Source: Sphaerotilus natans (GTDB lineage Bacteria > Pseudomonadota > Gammaproteobacteria > Burkholderiales > Burkholderiaceae_C). Taken from it: a stretch of 64,000 nucleotides of DNA. Each line of letters begins with the position of its first letter. The stretch's first letter is position 1. The position numbers were made by a program, and so were the translations under genes. The notes beneath the pieces are model-generated. The model was not told the origin of the DNA and did no database searches. It was given only the letters and a program-made list of their open reading frames with translations. Shown here in pieces: positions 27,812-38,570 of this stretch. Location of the stretch: assembly GCF_900156335.1 (NCBI RefSeq), contig NZ_FTMZ01000005.1, forward strand, positions 124,001-188,000, in the 5' to 3' direction.

Positions 27812-28176
27812 CGACACCCACCCAGCGAGGATCGATCGACGACCGCAAGGAGCCGCGCTACCAGGTCAACTGGCGCGCGCGCATGACGCTGCCCGACGGG
27901 CAGATGCTCGAGGTTCGGGTACAGGACATCTCGCAGAGCGGCGTGGGCATGCTCAGCGACATTCCGGTGCCTGGCAATTCGGTGCTCAACATCGTCATCG
28001 GTGTGCCTGACCCGGACAACCTGGCCAAGGTGATGGGCGTGCCGGTGCAGGTGCACATGGCCTATGTGGTGCTGAACAACCACGACTTCCGCGTCGGCGG
28101 CAAGTGGGTCAACCTGCAGCCGGCGGCACGCGACCTGCTGCAGGCCTGGATCCGGCGACTGAGCTTCCAGGACTGA
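27808..28176 (+). CDS. PilZ-domain cyclic di-GMP receptor
   Basis: A 122-residue single-domain protein. The binding signatures are [12 protein letters not shown] (RxxxR) and DISQSGVGM (D/NxSxxG) in the correct order and spacing, so c-di-GMP binding is likely. It is translationally coupled to the ABC exporter (ATGA overlap), suggesting the two act together at the membrane. No other domain is present. Confidence 0.88.
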   Translation: MTTPTQRGSIDDRKEPRYQVNWRARMTLPDGQMLEVRVQDISQSGVGMLSDIPVPGNSVLNIVIGVPDPDNLAKVMGVPVQVHMAYVVLNNHDFRVGGKWVNLQPAARDLLQAWIRRLSFQD

Positions 28177-28240
28177 GCACGCACCGGCGCATGACAGAAT
28201 CGCGGGCCTTTTCCTGTTCGCTGTCCTGCCCTTGCCGCCG

Positions 28241-29065
28241 ATGAGCCTGCCCACCGATTCCCGCCCCGTCCGCACCCCGTACGAGGACTTCCTGCGCCAT
28301 GTGCAGCAGCACGGCACGCCCAAGTCCGACCGCACCGGCACCGGCACCCTGAGCGTCTTCGGCCACCAGATGCGCTTCGACCTGCGCGAGGGCTTCCCGC
28401 TGATCACGACCAAGAAGGTGCACTTCCGCTCGGTGGCGCTGGAGCTGCTGTGGTTCCTGCGCGGCGACTCGAACGTGAAGTGGCTGCAGGAACGCGGCTG
28501 CACCATCTGGGACGAATGGGCCGACGACAGCGGCGATCTCGGCCCCGTCTACGGTGTGCAGTGGCGCTCGTGGCCAGCGCCGGACGGCCGCCACATCGAC
28601 CAGATCGCCCAGGTCATCGAGCAGCTGCGCAGCAACCCCGACTCGCGCCGCATCCTGGTGAGCGCCTGGAACGTCGCCGACCTCGACCGCATGGCGCTGA
28701 TGCCCTGCCACGCGCTGTTCCAGTTCTACGTCGCCGAGGGCCGCCTGAGCTGCCAGCTCTACCAGCGCTCGGCCGACCTGTTCCTGGGCGTGCCCTTCAA
28801 CATCGCCAGCTACGCGCTGCTGACGCACATGGTGGCGCAGCAGTGCGACCTGGAGGTGGGCGACTTCATCTGGACCGGCGGCGACTGCCACATCTACAGC
28901 AACCACGCCGCGCAGGTGGCCGAGCAGCTCTCGCGCGAGCCGCTGCCGCTGCCGACGCTGAAGCTGGCGCGCCGACCGGCGTCGATCTTCGACTACGAGC
29001 TGGCCGACTTCGAGATCGCCGACTACCAGCACCATCCGGCGATCAAGGCGCCGGTGGCGGTATGA
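28241..29065 (+). CDS. thyA: Thymidylate synthase
   Basis: Makes dTMP from dUMP with methylene-tetrahydrofolate. The protein of about 274 residues shows [14 protein letters not shown], the catalytic Cys in [34 protein letters not shown] and DCHIYSNH. The ATG at 28241 (MSLPTDSRP) is preferred over one 9 nt upstream. Coupled to folA by a 4-nt overlap, a common and functionally sensible pairing since ThyA produces the dihydrofolate that FolA reduces. Confidence 0.97.
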   Translation: MSLPTDSRPVRTPYEDFLRHVQQHGTPKSDRTGTGTLSVFGHQMRFDLREGFPLITTKKVHFRSVALELLWFLRGDSNVKWLQERGCTIWDEWADDSGDLGPVYGVQWRSWPAPDGRHIDQIAQVIEQLRSNPDSRRILVSAWNVADLDRMALMPCHALFQFYVAEGRLSCQLYQRSADLFLGVPFNIASYALLTHMVAQQCDLEVGDFIWTGGDCHIYSNHAAQVAEQLSREPLPLPTLKLARRPASIFDYELADFEIADYQHHPAIKAPVAV

Positions 29066-29583
29066 GCAGCCCGGCCCGCCCGATCGTCGCGCTGATCGCC
29101 GCCGTCGCCCGCAACCGCGTCATCGGTCGTGGCAACGAGCTGGTCTGGCACGATCCGGCCGACGCGCGTCACTTCCGCACCACCACGATGGGCTGCCCGG
29201 TCATCATGGGCCGGCGCACCTGGGAGTCGCTGCCGGCGCGCTTTCGGCCGCTGCCGGGCCGGCGCAATGTCGTCGTGACCCGCCAGGCCGGCTGGAGCGA
29301 CACCGGCGCCGAGGTGGCCCACGGCCTGGACGAGGCGCTGGCGATGCTGGCCGAGGCGCCGAAGGTCTTCGTCATCGGCGGCGGCCAGCTCTACGCGCAG
29401 GCGCTCGGGCGCGCCGACGAGCTGGTGCTGACCGAGATCGACGCCGACTTCGACGGCGACGCCTTCTTCCCCGAGTGGCGCGGCGCCGGCTTCGTCGAGG
29501 TGGCGCGCCAGGCAGGCACGCCGCAGCCGGGCGGCCCGGCCTTCGACGTCGTCAGCTGGCGGCGTCCTCGTCCGGCAGCGTGA
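29062..29583 (+). CDS. folA: Dihydrofolate reductase
   Basis: Reduces dihydrofolate to tetrahydrofolate with NADPH. The 173-residue protein has [38 protein letters not shown], the NADPH motif [13 protein letters not shown] and [16 protein letters not shown]. In the segment corresponding to E. coli WNLPADL it reads WHDPADA, keeping the substrate-binding acid. Its ATG overlaps the thyA stop by 4 nt, and its 3' end overlaps the convergent CYTH gene by 32 nt. Confidence 0.96.
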   Translation: MSSPARPIVALIAAVARNRVIGRGNELVWHDPADARHFRTTTMGCPVIMGRRTWESLPARFRPLPGRRNVVVTRQAGWSDTGAEVAHGLDEALAMLAEAPKVFVIGGGQLYAQALGRADELVLTEIDADFDGDAFFPEWRGAGFVEVARQAGTPQPGGPAFDVVSWRRPRPAA

Positions 29584-30511
29584 AGCCGATCAGCGCCAGC
29601 CACAGACGCTGGGTGTCGGCCAGGCGCCAGGCGGCAGGCTCGAAGGCCAGACCAGCCAGCAGCGTGGCGGTGTCGGCCAGCCAGGGCTCGACGCCCGCTT
29701 CGCGCAGCAGGCCGGCCAGATCGCTCATGCCCCGGGTCAGCGCGACCTGATGCGCCGGCGTGGCCTGCTCGTCGGCCACCTCGGCCGCCAGCGCCAGCAC
29801 CGGGCGCAGCAGCGCCGCCACCCGCGCGCCGAAGGGTGCGTCCTCGGGCAGCGCCACGAATTCCGGCAGCGACGCCACCGTCTCGCCGCGCGCCAGCCGG
29901 TCGCCGCGCTCGGCCTTGCTGCGCACGTCCAGCCACAGCCCGAAGGCCTCGACCCACAGGTAGGACTGCGCCAGCAGCCCGTGCGCCGAGCCCTCCAGCA
30001 GCTCGAACTCGATCTCGTGCATCGGCAGCGTCGCCCCGCCCGCCTCGATCGTGCCGATGTCCAGCGCCAGCTCGACGCGGGCGCCCTCGGCCTCGATCTC
30101 GCGGCTCAGGCGCTCGATGTCGGTGGAGAACTGCAGCGCCAGATCGGCCTCACCCAGACCGCGACTGGCCAGCAGCGCCGCCAGCGCGATGCCGGCGGGC
30201 GTGCCGGCGTGGCGTCCGAGCGACAGGGCCGGCACCGCATCGGCGCCGGCGCGCGGCGGCAGATCGACCGGCGCGTTGTGCTCAAGCCGGCGCATCATGC
30301 CGTCGCCGCGGCCCTTGAGCGTCTGCACCCAGCCCTCGTCCTCGCGGCGCAGCCGCAGCGCGAAGGCCGCGCCGGCCAAGTCACGCGCCGCGGTGTCGAA
30401 GTAGCGCGCCTGCAGCCGCACCGCCCGCACCGCGCCGTCCTCGTCGACGGTGCTCGCCAGCGCATCGCGCCCGCGTGGCGGAATCTGGAACTTCAGCTCG
30501 ATCTCTTGCAT
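29552..30511 (-). CDS. CYTH-domain protein with short C-terminal extension
   Basis: A triphosphate tunnel metalloenzyme-like protein of about 319 residues. The CYTH signature EIELKF (ExExK) is at the very start, with RYFDT and LRLRRE following, and EIEFELLEG later in the tunnel fold. YgiF-type relatives add a complete CHAD domain and reach about 430 residues; here only about 100 residues follow, so the CHAD part is short or degenerate. The ATG at 30511 places EIELKF at the N-terminus; ATGs at 30520 and 30529 are alternatives. Likely an inorganic triphosphatase. Confidence 0.83.
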   Translation of the reverse strand: MQEIELKFQIPPRGRDALASTVDEDGAVRAVRLQARYFDTAARDLAGAAFALRLRREDEGWVQTLKGRGDGMMRRLEHNAPVDLPPRAGADAVPALSLGRHAGTPAGIALAALLASRGLGEADLALQFSTDIERLSREIEAEGARVELALDIGTIEAGGATLPMHEIEFELLEGSAHGLLAQSYLWVEAFGLWLDVRSKAERGDRLARGETVASLPEFVALPEDAPFGARVAALLRPVLALAAEVADEQATPAHQVALTRGMSDLAGLLREAGVEPWLADTATLLAGLAFEPAAWRLADTQRLWLALIGFTLPDEDAAS

Positions 30512-30539
30512 GGATGGCATCAGTGACAAGGATGGTTTG

Positions 30540-30563
30540 TAGAATCGGGGGTTACTCTAACCC
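30540..30563 (+). promoter_or_regulatory. TAGAAT -10-like box and adjacent palindrome
   Basis: In the divergent region before the DUF3460 gene, TAGAAT is followed 3 nt later by the perfect palindrome GGGTTA-CTC-TAACCC (30549-30563). The site would overlap the transcription start, a fitting place for a repressor or for a 5' hairpin in the DUF3460-scpA mRNA. Confidence 0.4.
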
Positions 30564-30576
30564 TTCACCTGCCGCC

Positions 30577-30777
30577 ATGCCGCTCTTCTGGAAGCCCTAT
30601 CAGTCCGACGCCACCCAGTTCATCGAGAGCCTGAAGAAGCAGGATCCGCAGCTCGAGCAGCGCCAGCGCGAAGGCCGCGCGCTGCTGTGGGACCGCGAGC
30701 AGGACCGCTCCGCCCAGGCCGGCTTCAATGAAGCCCGTGTGGCCCAGCAGCCCTACGTCTACCAGACCAAGGCCTGA
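30577..30777 (+). CDS. DUF3460-family small protein
   Basis: A 66-residue protein conserved next to scpA in Burkholderiales. It has SDATQFIESLKKQDPQLEQR, REGRALLWDR and the ending VAQQPYVYQTKA, matching the family in length and pattern. Function unknown. Its stop shares one base with the scpA start (TGATG), so the two are cotranscribed and coupled. Confidence 0.88.
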   Translation: MPLFWKPYQSDATQFIESLKKQDPQLEQRQREGRALLWDREQDRSAQAGFNEARVAQQPYVYQTKA

Positions 30778-31640
30778 TGAGCCCACCCGCCGTTGCCGGC
30801 GACGCCGCCGGTGACGGCAACGGCAGCCCCCTGCCCGACAGCGCCGCAGCGCCCGCGGCGCGCGCGCTGCTCTACGGCGAGCCGCTGCTCGACCTGCCGC
30901 AGGACCTCTACATCCCGCCCGAGGCGCTGGAGGTCTTTCTCGAGGCCTTCCAGGGCCCGCTGGACCTGCTGCTCTACCTGATCCGGCGCCAGAACTTCAA
31001 CATTCTCGACATCCCGCTGGCCGAGGTCACCCGCCAGTACCTGGGCTATGTCGAGCAGATCCGCCGCAGCAACCTGGAGCTCGCTGCCGACTATCTGGTG
31101 ATGGCGGCGATGCTCATCGAGATCAAGTCGCGGCTGCTGCTGCCGGCGCGGCCCAGCGAGCCCGGCGCCGAGTCGGAAGACCCCCGCGCCGAGCTGGTGC
31201 GCCGGCTGCTGGAGTACGAGCGCATCAAGCTCGGCGCGCAGCAGCTCGACGAGCTGCCGCTGCGCGGGCGCGACTTCCTGGTCGCGCAGGTCCACATCGA
31301 GCAGGCGGTGGCCGAGCGCTTCCCCGACGTCAGCGCCGACGACCTGCGCTCGGCCTGGGCCGACATCGTGCGTCGTGCCAAGCTCACCCAGCACCACCGC
31401 ATCAGCCGCGAGCAGCTTTCGGTGCGCGAGCACATGACGCTGGTGCTGCGCCGGCTGCAGGGCCGGCGCTTCGTCGAGTTCCACGAGCTGTTCGAGATCG
31501 AGCGCGGCGTGCCGGTGCTGGTGGTCACCTTTGTCGCGCTGCTGGAGCTGGCGCGCGAACGGCTGCTGGAGATCACGCAGGCCGAGGCCTTTGCGCCCAT
31601 CTATGTGCGCCTGAACTGGCAGCCGGCCTCAACAGGCTGA
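30777..31640 (+). CDS. scpA: Segregation and condensation protein A
   Basis: Kleisin subunit of the SMC-ScpAB condensin that organises the chromosome. The 287-residue protein has the N-terminal kleisin motif FQGPLDLLLYLIRRQNFNIL, ADYLVMAAMLIEIKSRLLLP, and a C-terminal winged helix. The first 40 residues are a poorly conserved Ala/Pro-rich leader. The start at 30777 follows DUF3460 directly. scpB is not in this window. Confidence 0.93.
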   Translation: MSPPAVAGDAAGDGNGSPLPDSAAAPAARALLYGEPLLDLPQDLYIPPEALEVFLEAFQGPLDLLLYLIRRQNFNILDIPLAEVTRQYLGYVEQIRRSNLELAADYLVMAAMLIEIKSRLLLPARPSEPGAESEDPRAELVRRLLEYERIKLGAQQLDELPLRGRDFLVAQVHIEQAVAERFPDVSADDLRSAWADIVRRAKLTQHHRISREQLSVREHMTLVLRRLQGRRFVEFHELFEIERGVPVLVVTFVALLELARERLLEITQAEAFAPIYVRLNWQPASTG

Positions 31641-31773
31641 CCACCCCCGATGTGCAACATTCACGCCGATCTGCAAAAATGCTTGCCGATCTGTGTGCTG
31701 TTCTCGACCTTGCTGTTCCGGTCGACGGTCTGTCGCACCCGCCACACCCGAACTCCAGGAACGATCCGAGACC

Positions 31774-33471
31774 ATGCTGCGCCTGCCGACACCGTCCCTC
31801 CTTGCGCTGCATGGGCTGTGCGGGCTGGTCGCAGGCCTGGCCAGCCCCCCGGCCGTGCAGGCGGTCACGCCGGACCTGCTCTACACCGTCCGCCCAGGTG
31901 ACAGCGCCTGGAGCCTGACGCAGCGCCACCTGAACGATCCCGCGCGCTGGCTGGACCTGCGCCGCCTCAACCGGCTGCAGGGCGACCGCCTGCGCCCCGG
32001 CCAGGTGCTGCGCATCCCGGTGCCCTGGCTGCGGCTGCAGACCCGCCAGGTCCGGCTGCTGGCGCTGAGCGGTCAGGTCCGCACCGGGCCGGCGGGCGCG
32101 CCCGAGCGATGGACGCCGGCCCGCGAGGGCATGGTGCTCGGCCCGGAGCAGGTGCTGAGCACCGGCGCGGACGGCAGCGCGACGCTGCAGGTCGACGACG
32201 GCAGCGTGCTGCTGCTGCGGCCCGACAGCACGCTGCAGGTGCGAGCGGTCGATGCCGAGCGCGCCCGACAGGCCCTGTCGCGCAGCCTGGACAGCCCCGC
32301 GAGCGGCACGACAGCGCCGCCCGCGACGCCGCAGATCGGCCTGCGTCTGGAGCTGCTGCGCGGCGGCCTGGAAAGCCGGGTCACGCCGCAGCGCGACGGC
32401 ACTCGCCTGGAGGTGATCACCCCGTCGGCGGCCACGGTGGTGCGGGGCACCGAGTTCCGGATCCGCGCCACCGACCCGGGCAGCCTGGCCGAGGTGGTCG
32501 AGGGCGAGATCGGCTTCGGCAATGCCGTCGGCGAGACCGCGCTGGGCCGCGCCACCGGATCGCTCGCACCGGCCACGGGGGGCGCGCCGCTGCCGGCGCA
32601 GCCGCTGCTGCCCGCGCCGGATCTGGCGACCCTGCCATCGCGTCTCTCGGTCACCCGGCTGCGCCAGATCGACTGGCCGCGCCCGCCCGGGGCCGGTTCG
32701 CTGCAGCTGCAGTGGCTGAACGGACCACGGCTGCTCGCCGAGCACCGGCTCATGCCGGATGAAGGCGGCCGACTGCCGCAGCTGCAGCCGCCACCGCCCG
32801 GCACCTACCAGCTGCGCGTGCGGGGTGTCGACCGGCTCGGCCTGGAGGGTCTGTCGGCCGAGCGCGAGGTCGAGATCATCGCCGTCGAGCCACCGCGCCC
32901 GCTGCTGCCGCCCGACGAAGGCTGGATGCCCTCGGGCCTGCCGCTGCTGCAGTGGAGCGCCTCGGCCGGTGCCGACCGCTACCGGCTGCGCATCGAGACC
33001 CAGGACGGACGCCCGGCGCTCGAGGTCGAGATCGATCGGCCGCAGTGGCAGGCGCCGCGGCTGCCCCCGGGCCGCCACCTGTGGCGCATCGCCGCGCTCG
33101 AGTGCGCGACCCGGGCCGGCCCGTGCTGGCCGGCTGGCGACTTCGGCCCGGCACGCGCGCTCAATGTGCCCTGGTCCGCACCGGAGCTGCTCGAGCCCCA
33201 ACTCGACGAACACGGCCGGCTGCTGCTGCAGTGGCGCGGCATCGAGCCGGAAGCGCTGGTGCAGCTGCAGATCGCCACCGACGAGGACTTCCGCGAGGTG
33301 CTGCTCGACGAACCCCGGCACGGCGACCAGGTGCGGCTGCCCAGCCCCCCGCGCGATCTGGCCGGCCCGCTGCATGTGCGGGTGCGGCCGCTGCCGGCCG
33401 GCGGCGGCCTGGGGCCGTGGTCCGGCACCCGCACCGTGAACGCCACGATGCGGCAGGCCAGCCGGCACTGA
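31774..33471 (+). CDS. LysM- and FecR-domain exported protein
   Basis: A 565-residue secreted or periplasmic protein. A signal peptide (residues 1-30, ending PPAVQA) is followed by a LysM domain (YTVRPGDSAWSLTQRHLNDP to GQVLRIP). Next comes a FecR-like beta domain (about 100-250, with STGADGSATLQVDDGS and VVRGTEFRI), then fibronectin-like repeats. LysM binds peptidoglycan. FecR/LysM proteins are often encoded beside CHASE2 signal proteins, as here: the CHASE2-GGDEF-EAL gene starts 2 nt after this stop. I infer that the pair forms an envelope sensing unit. Confidence 0.85.
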   Translation: MLRLPTPSLLALHGLCGLVAGLASPPAVQAVTPDLLYTVRPGDSAWSLTQRHLNDPARWLDLRRLNRLQGDRLRPGQVLRIPVPWLRLQTRQVRLLALSGQVRTGPAGAPERWTPAREGMVLGPEQVLSTGADGSATLQVDDGSVLLLRPDSTLQVRAVDAERARQALSRSLDSPASGTTAPPATPQIGLRLELLRGGLESRVTPQRDGTRLEVITPSAATVVRGTEFRIRATDPGSLAEVVEGEIGFGNAVGETALGRATGSLAPATGGAPLPAQPLLPAPDLATLPSRLSVTRLRQIDWPRPPGAGSLQLQWLNGPRLLAEHRLMPDEGGRLPQLQPPPPGTYQLRVRGVDRLGLEGLSAEREVEIIAVEPPRPLLPPDEGWMPSGLPLLQWSASAGADRYRLRIETQDGRPALEVEIDRPQWQAPRLPPGRHLWRIAALECATRAGPCWPAGDFGPARALNVPWSAPELLEPQLDEHGRLLLQWRGIEPEALVQLQIATDEDFREVLLDEPRHGDQVRLPSPPRDLAGPLHVRVRPLPAGGGLGPWSGTRTVNATMRQASRH

Positions 33472-33473
33472 GC

Positions 33474-36392
33474 ATGACCGCAGCCCTCTGGCACCGACTG
33501 CGCGCGCTGGCCACGCCGGCCCGCCTGCCCTGGCTGCTGGCGCTGCTGCTGGCCCTGGTCCTGCTGGGGCCGGCGCAGCCGCTGCGGGTGCGCATCGACC
33601 TGCTGGCGCATGACCTGGTGTCCACGCTGGCATCGGTCGGCAGGCCGGGCCAGGCGACCGACCCCACCGACAGCACCGGGCCGGTCATCATCGCCATCGA
33701 CGACGCCAGCCTGCAGGCCCTGGGCGCCTGGCCCTGGCCGCGCACGCTGCATGCCGAGCTGATCGACACGCTGCGCCGCGCCGGCGTGCAGGCCATCGGC
33801 TACGGCGTGATGTTCGCGGAACCCTCGCGACAGCCCGAGGACGATCTGAGACTGGCCGCGGCGATGCGCGCCCAGGGCCGGGTGGTGCTGCCGGTGCTGC
33901 CGCTGCGCGACGGCTCGGGCCGGCCGCAGGGGGCGCTCGAGCCGCTGCCGCTGCTGGCGGCCAGCGCCGCCGCGCTCGGCCATGCCGAGGCGCCGATCGA
34001 CGCGGACGGCCGCATCCGCGGACTGGCGCTGCAGGCGGGCAGCGGCTCGCAGCGCTGGGAGGCGCTGCCGCTGGCGCTGCAGCGGGTCGCGGCCACCGGC
34101 AGCGGCGGCAGCCCCGACAGCACGCTGACCGCGCCACCGCCCGGGTCGGATCCAGCCTGGCCCTGGTGGCGCCACGACCTGCGCCTGCTGCCCGACCGCC
34201 CGGCACGACTGCACGAGATGTCCGCGCTCGACCTGCTCGGCGATCCAGCCCGGGCCGGCGTGCTGCTCGGGCGCAGCGTCTGGGTCGGCGTGACCGCCAC
34301 CGGCATCGATCCGGCCCTGCCGACGCCGGGCCCGGCCGGTCAGGTCGAGCTGCTCAGCACGGTGCAGTGGCAGGCGCGCGTGCAGGCCGCGCTTGAGCAG
34401 GGCACGCTGGTGCGCCCGCTCGACGGCCTCTGGCCCGGGCTGCTCACGCTGCTGCCGCTGCTGGGCATGCTGCTGCGGCAGCAGCCGGCATCCCCGGCAC
34501 TGGCGCTGGGCTGGCTGCTGCTGCCCTGGGCGGTGGCCACGCTGCTGCTGACGACGCAGGCGCTCTGGCTGCCGATCGGAACGCTGGCCTGCGCAGGCGC
34601 CCTGGCCCTGCTGCTGGAGCGCCTGATGGCGCTGCAGACCGCCCGGCGCGGCCTGCGCGAGGAACGCGAGCTGGCGCTGGCCACGCTGCAGGTGCTGGGC
34701 GAGGCGGTGATCTCGCTCGACGGCCAGGGCCGCATCGTCCAGCTCAATGCCCGCGCCCGCCAGTGGCTGGGCGCCGGTGCCGCGCCGGGACAGGCGCTCG
34801 CTGCGCTGCTGCGCATGCCCGAGCTGGACCGGCGCATCCTGCTGCAGGCGCTCGACGACAGCCGGCACCAGAGCGCACCGCTGACGCCGGACCTGCCGCT
34901 GCGGCTCGCCCGCGGCCCCGGCCAGGCGGACCGGTCGCTGCTGGCCTCGATCCAGCCCCTGCCGGTGCCGCGCGACGACCAGCTGGTGCTGGTGCTGACC
35001 GACCTGAGCGAGGTGATGAGCGCACGACGCCAGATCGAGCACGACCGTCAGCATGACCGCCTGACCGGCCTGCCCGAGCGGCGCCTGTTCATCGAGCAGC
35101 TCGCGCAGCAGCTCGGCCCCGTCGCCGATGACGGTGACGGCCCCGCGCTGGCGCTGCTGTTCATCGACATCGACCGCTTCGCCCGCATCGGCGACCACCT
35201 GGGCCATGCGCAGGCCGACGAGGTGCTGCAGCGGCTGGCGCGCCGGCTGCAGGACAGCTGCCACCGCTCCGAACTGCTGGCACGCTGGGGCGGCGACCAG
35301 TTCGTGATGCTGCTGCGTCAGGCCGGCGATCCGGATGCGGCGCTGGCGCGTGCGCGCGAGCTGCTCCAGCGGGTGTCGCCCGACATCGAGGTCGGCGGGC
35401 TGGCGCTGGGCCTGGGCGCGAGCATCGGCGTGGCCTGCGCGCCGCGCGACGGCCGGGATGCCGACACGCTGCTGATGCGCGCGCGCACCGCGATGGGCCG
35501 CGCCAAGACGGCCGGCGGGCACCGCGTCGCCAGCGGCGGGGCCGATCCGGCGCCGCCGCCCGACCCGCGCCAGCTCGGCCTGGAAACCCGGCTGCGCCAG
35601 GCCATCGAGGACGACGAGTTCGTGCTGCACTACCAGCTGCAGTTCGCGCTGGACGACGGCCGCCCGGTCGGCGCCGAGGCGCTGCTGCGCTGGCCGCGCG
35701 AGGACGGGCAGTGGCTGCCCGGGCGCTTCATCGGCCTGATCGACGAAGGCGGCATGACGGTGGCGCTGGGCGAGCGGGTCATCGTGCAGGCGATCGCGCA
35801 GCTGCGGCGCTGGCGCGAGGCCGGCCTGGCGCCGGTTCCGGTGTCGGTCAACATCTCGCCGCGCCAGTGTCTGGACGATCGCCTGCCCGAGCTGGTGGCC
35901 GAACGGCTGGCGCAGGAGCAGGTGCCTGCCGCGCTGCTGAAGATCGAGATCACCGAGAGCGCGGCGATGCATGACCCGCAGCATCTGCGCGGACTGCTCG
36001 AGCGGCTGCGCGCGATGGGCGTGCAGATCGCGCTCGACGACTTCGGCACCGGCTACTCCTCGCTGGCCCACCTGCGCGACATGCCGGTCGACCAGATCAA
36101 GATCGACCCGGGCTTCGTCGGCTCGATGGAGCAGCATGCCGGCTCGCGCGCGATCGTCGAGGCGACGATCGCGCTGGCGCACGGCCTGAAAGTGCCGGTG
36201 GTGGCCGAAGGCGTGGAGAGCGCCCGCCAGCTCGAGCTGCTGCGCAGCCTGGGCTGCGACCAGGTGCAGGGCTTCCTGCTGGCGCATCCGCTGCCGCCGG
36301 ACGCGCTGGCCGAGCGCCTGCGCGACGGCAGCAGCGCCAGCGATCACATCAGCAGATGCTCGCCGGCGTTGTCGCCGCCCAGGATCACGTAG
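33474..36392 (+). CDS. CHASE2-PAS-GGDEF-EAL cyclic di-GMP signalling protein
   Basis: A 972-residue membrane protein. After one membrane span comes a periplasmic CHASE2 domain (about 60-290), then three membrane spans (about 315-385), a PAS-like region, GGDEF (about 520-680) and EAL (about 700-955). The GGDEF loop reads GGDQF, with Gln in place of the catalytic Glu, and no I-site is seen, so cyclase activity is doubtful. The EAL domain looks intact: [27 protein letters not shown] and AEGVES are present, suggesting a phosphodiesterase. Its end overlaps convergent guaC by 49 nt. Confidence 0.88.
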   Translation: MTAALWHRLRALATPARLPWLLALLLALVLLGPAQPLRVRIDLLAHDLVSTLASVGRPGQATDPTDSTGPVIIAIDDASLQALGAWPWPRTLHAELIDTLRRAGVQAIGYGVMFAEPSRQPEDDLRLAAAMRAQGRVVLPVLPLRDGSGRPQGALEPLPLLAASAAALGHAEAPIDADGRIRGLALQAGSGSQRWEALPLALQRVAATGSGGSPDSTLTAPPPGSDPAWPWWRHDLRLLPDRPARLHEMSALDLLGDPARAGVLLGRSVWVGVTATGIDPALPTPGPAGQVELLSTVQWQARVQAALEQGTLVRPLDGLWPGLLTLLPLLGMLLRQQPASPALALGWLLLPWAVATLLLTTQALWLPIGTLACAGALALLLERLMALQTARRGLREERELALATLQVLGEAVISLDGQGRIVQLNARARQWLGAGAAPGQALAALLRMPELDRRILLQALDDSRHQSAPLTPDLPLRLARGPGQADRSLLASIQPLPVPRDDQLVLVLTDLSEVMSARRQIEHDRQHDRLTGLPERRLFIEQLAQQLGPVADDGDGPALALLFIDIDRFARIGDHLGHAQADEVLQRLARRLQDSCHRSELLARWGGDQFVMLLRQAGDPDAALARARELLQRVSPDIEVGGLALGLGASIGVACAPRDGRDADTLLMRARTAMGRAKTAGGHRVASGGADPAPPPDPRQLGLETRLRQAIEDDEFVLHYQLQFALDDGRPVGAEALLRWPREDGQWLPGRFIGLIDEGGMTVALGERVIVQAIAQLRRWREAGLAPVPVSVNISPRQCLDDRLPELVAERLAQEQVPAALLKIEITESAAMHDPQHLRGLLERLRAMGVQIALDDFGTGYSSLAHLRDMPVDQIKIDPGFVGSMEQHAGSRAIVEATIALAHGLKVPVVAEGVESARQLELLRSLGCDQVQGFLLAHPLPPDALAERLRDGSSASDHISRCSPALSPPRIT

Positions 36393-37321
36393 TTGACGCG
36401 GCGGATGTCGGCCAGCCGGGTGCCGCCGGCGTACGAGATCGAGCTCTGCAGGTCTTCCTGCATCTCGCGCAGCGTGTCGGCCAGGCGGCCCTTGACGGGT
36501 TCGAGAATGCGCTTGCCCTCGACATGGCGGTACTCGCCCTTGTTGAAGTCGCTGGCCGAGCCGTAGTACTCCTTGTAGAGCCGGCCGTCGACCTCGACCG
36601 TCTGGCCCGGCGACTCCTCGTGGCCGGCGAACAGCGAGCCGATCATCACCATCGCCGCGCCGAAGCGCACGCTCTTGGCGATGTCGCCGTGATGGCGGAT
36701 GCCGCCGTCGGCGATGATGGGTTTGGTCGCTACCCGCGCGCACCACTTCAGCGCCGAGAGCTGCCAACCGCCGGTGCCGAAGCCGGTCTTGAGCCGCGTG
36801 ATGCAGACCTTGCCCGGGCCGATGCCGACCTTGGTGGCGTCGGCGCCCCAGTGCTCCAGGTCGATCACCGCCTCGGGCGTGCCGACGTTGCCGGCGATCA
36901 CGAAGGCCTGCGGCAGCCGCGTCTTGATGTGCTCGATGGTGCGGCGCACCGACTCGGCATGGCCGTGCGCGATGTCGATGGTGATGTAGTCGGCGCCCAG
37001 GCCTTCGGCGGCAAGGCGGTCGATCACCGCGAAGTCGTGCGGCTTCACGCCCGAGCTGATCGAGACGAACAGGCCCTGCTCGCGCATCGAGCGCGCGAAG
37101 GCGACCGTGTCGAGGTCGAAGCGGTGCATGACGTAGAAGTAGCCGTTCGCGGCCAGCCAGGCGGCCAGCGGCGCGTCGAGCACCATCTTCATGTTGGCCG
37201 GCACGACCGGCAGGTGGAAGCGGCGGCCGCCGAAGACGACCGCGGTGTCGCACTCGCTGCGGCTGTCCACGCGGCACTGGCGCGGCAGCAGCAGCACATT
37301 GTCGTAGTCGAAGATGTCCAT
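36344..37321 (-). CDS. guaC: GMP reductase
   Basis: Converts GMP to IMP with NADPH. The 325-residue TIM barrel starts [16 protein letters not shown]. The motif [11 protein letters not shown] carries the catalytic Cys in the IMPDH/GMPR loop, and [16 protein letters not shown] and [15 protein letters not shown] complete the site. There are no CBS domains, and the length matches the short GuaC type found in Firmicutes and some proteobacteria rather than IMP dehydrogenase. Divergent from the metacaspase gene across 286 nt in which I see no clear element. Confidence 0.92.
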   Translation of the reverse strand: MDIFDYDNVLLLPRQCRVDSRSECDTAVVFGGRRFHLPVVPANMKMVLDAPLAAWLAANGYFYVMHRFDLDTVAFARSMREQGLFVSISSGVKPHDFAVIDRLAAEGLGADYITIDIAHGHAESVRRTIEHIKTRLPQAFVIAGNVGTPEAVIDLEHWGADATKVGIGPGKVCITRLKTGFGTGGWQLSALKWCARVATKPIIADGGIRHHGDIAKSVRFGAAMVMIGSLFAGHEESPGQTVEVDGRLYKEYYGSASDFNKGEYRHVEGKRILEPVKGRLADTLREMQEDLQSSISYAGGTRLADIRRVNYVILGGDNAGEHLLM

Positions 37322-37607
37322 GACGGAAAAGGCTCTCGGAGTCGGTGAGGTGCGGCGACGTGAATGCAGTGCCGCCGCAGGACTGCGAGCGCTTGACCTG
37401 GGGACCGGTCGGAGGCGGCTGGGGAAGCCGCCGGCACCGGGCCGCAGAATTTGGGCCCGATGAACGATTCTACGCGGGGTCGTGACATTCTCGGCGCCAC
37501 GAATTGGCATCTGCACGCCTGCCCGATGGACAGAGAAGCGCTGGAATTTTCCACTTCATTCCTCGATCGAGATTTCAGATCAGGAAACATCAGGAAGGAA
37601 ACCGCGC

Positions 37608-38566
<959 letters not shown>

Positions 38567-38570
<4 letters not shown>

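Noticed and set aside
32979-37277. Very long minus-strand open frame opposite the LysM/FecR and CHASE2-GGDEF-EAL genes
   Set aside because: Composition is Gln/Arg/His/Ala-rich with no domain, and the opposite strand holds clear genes. Long antisense frames are expected at this GC content.
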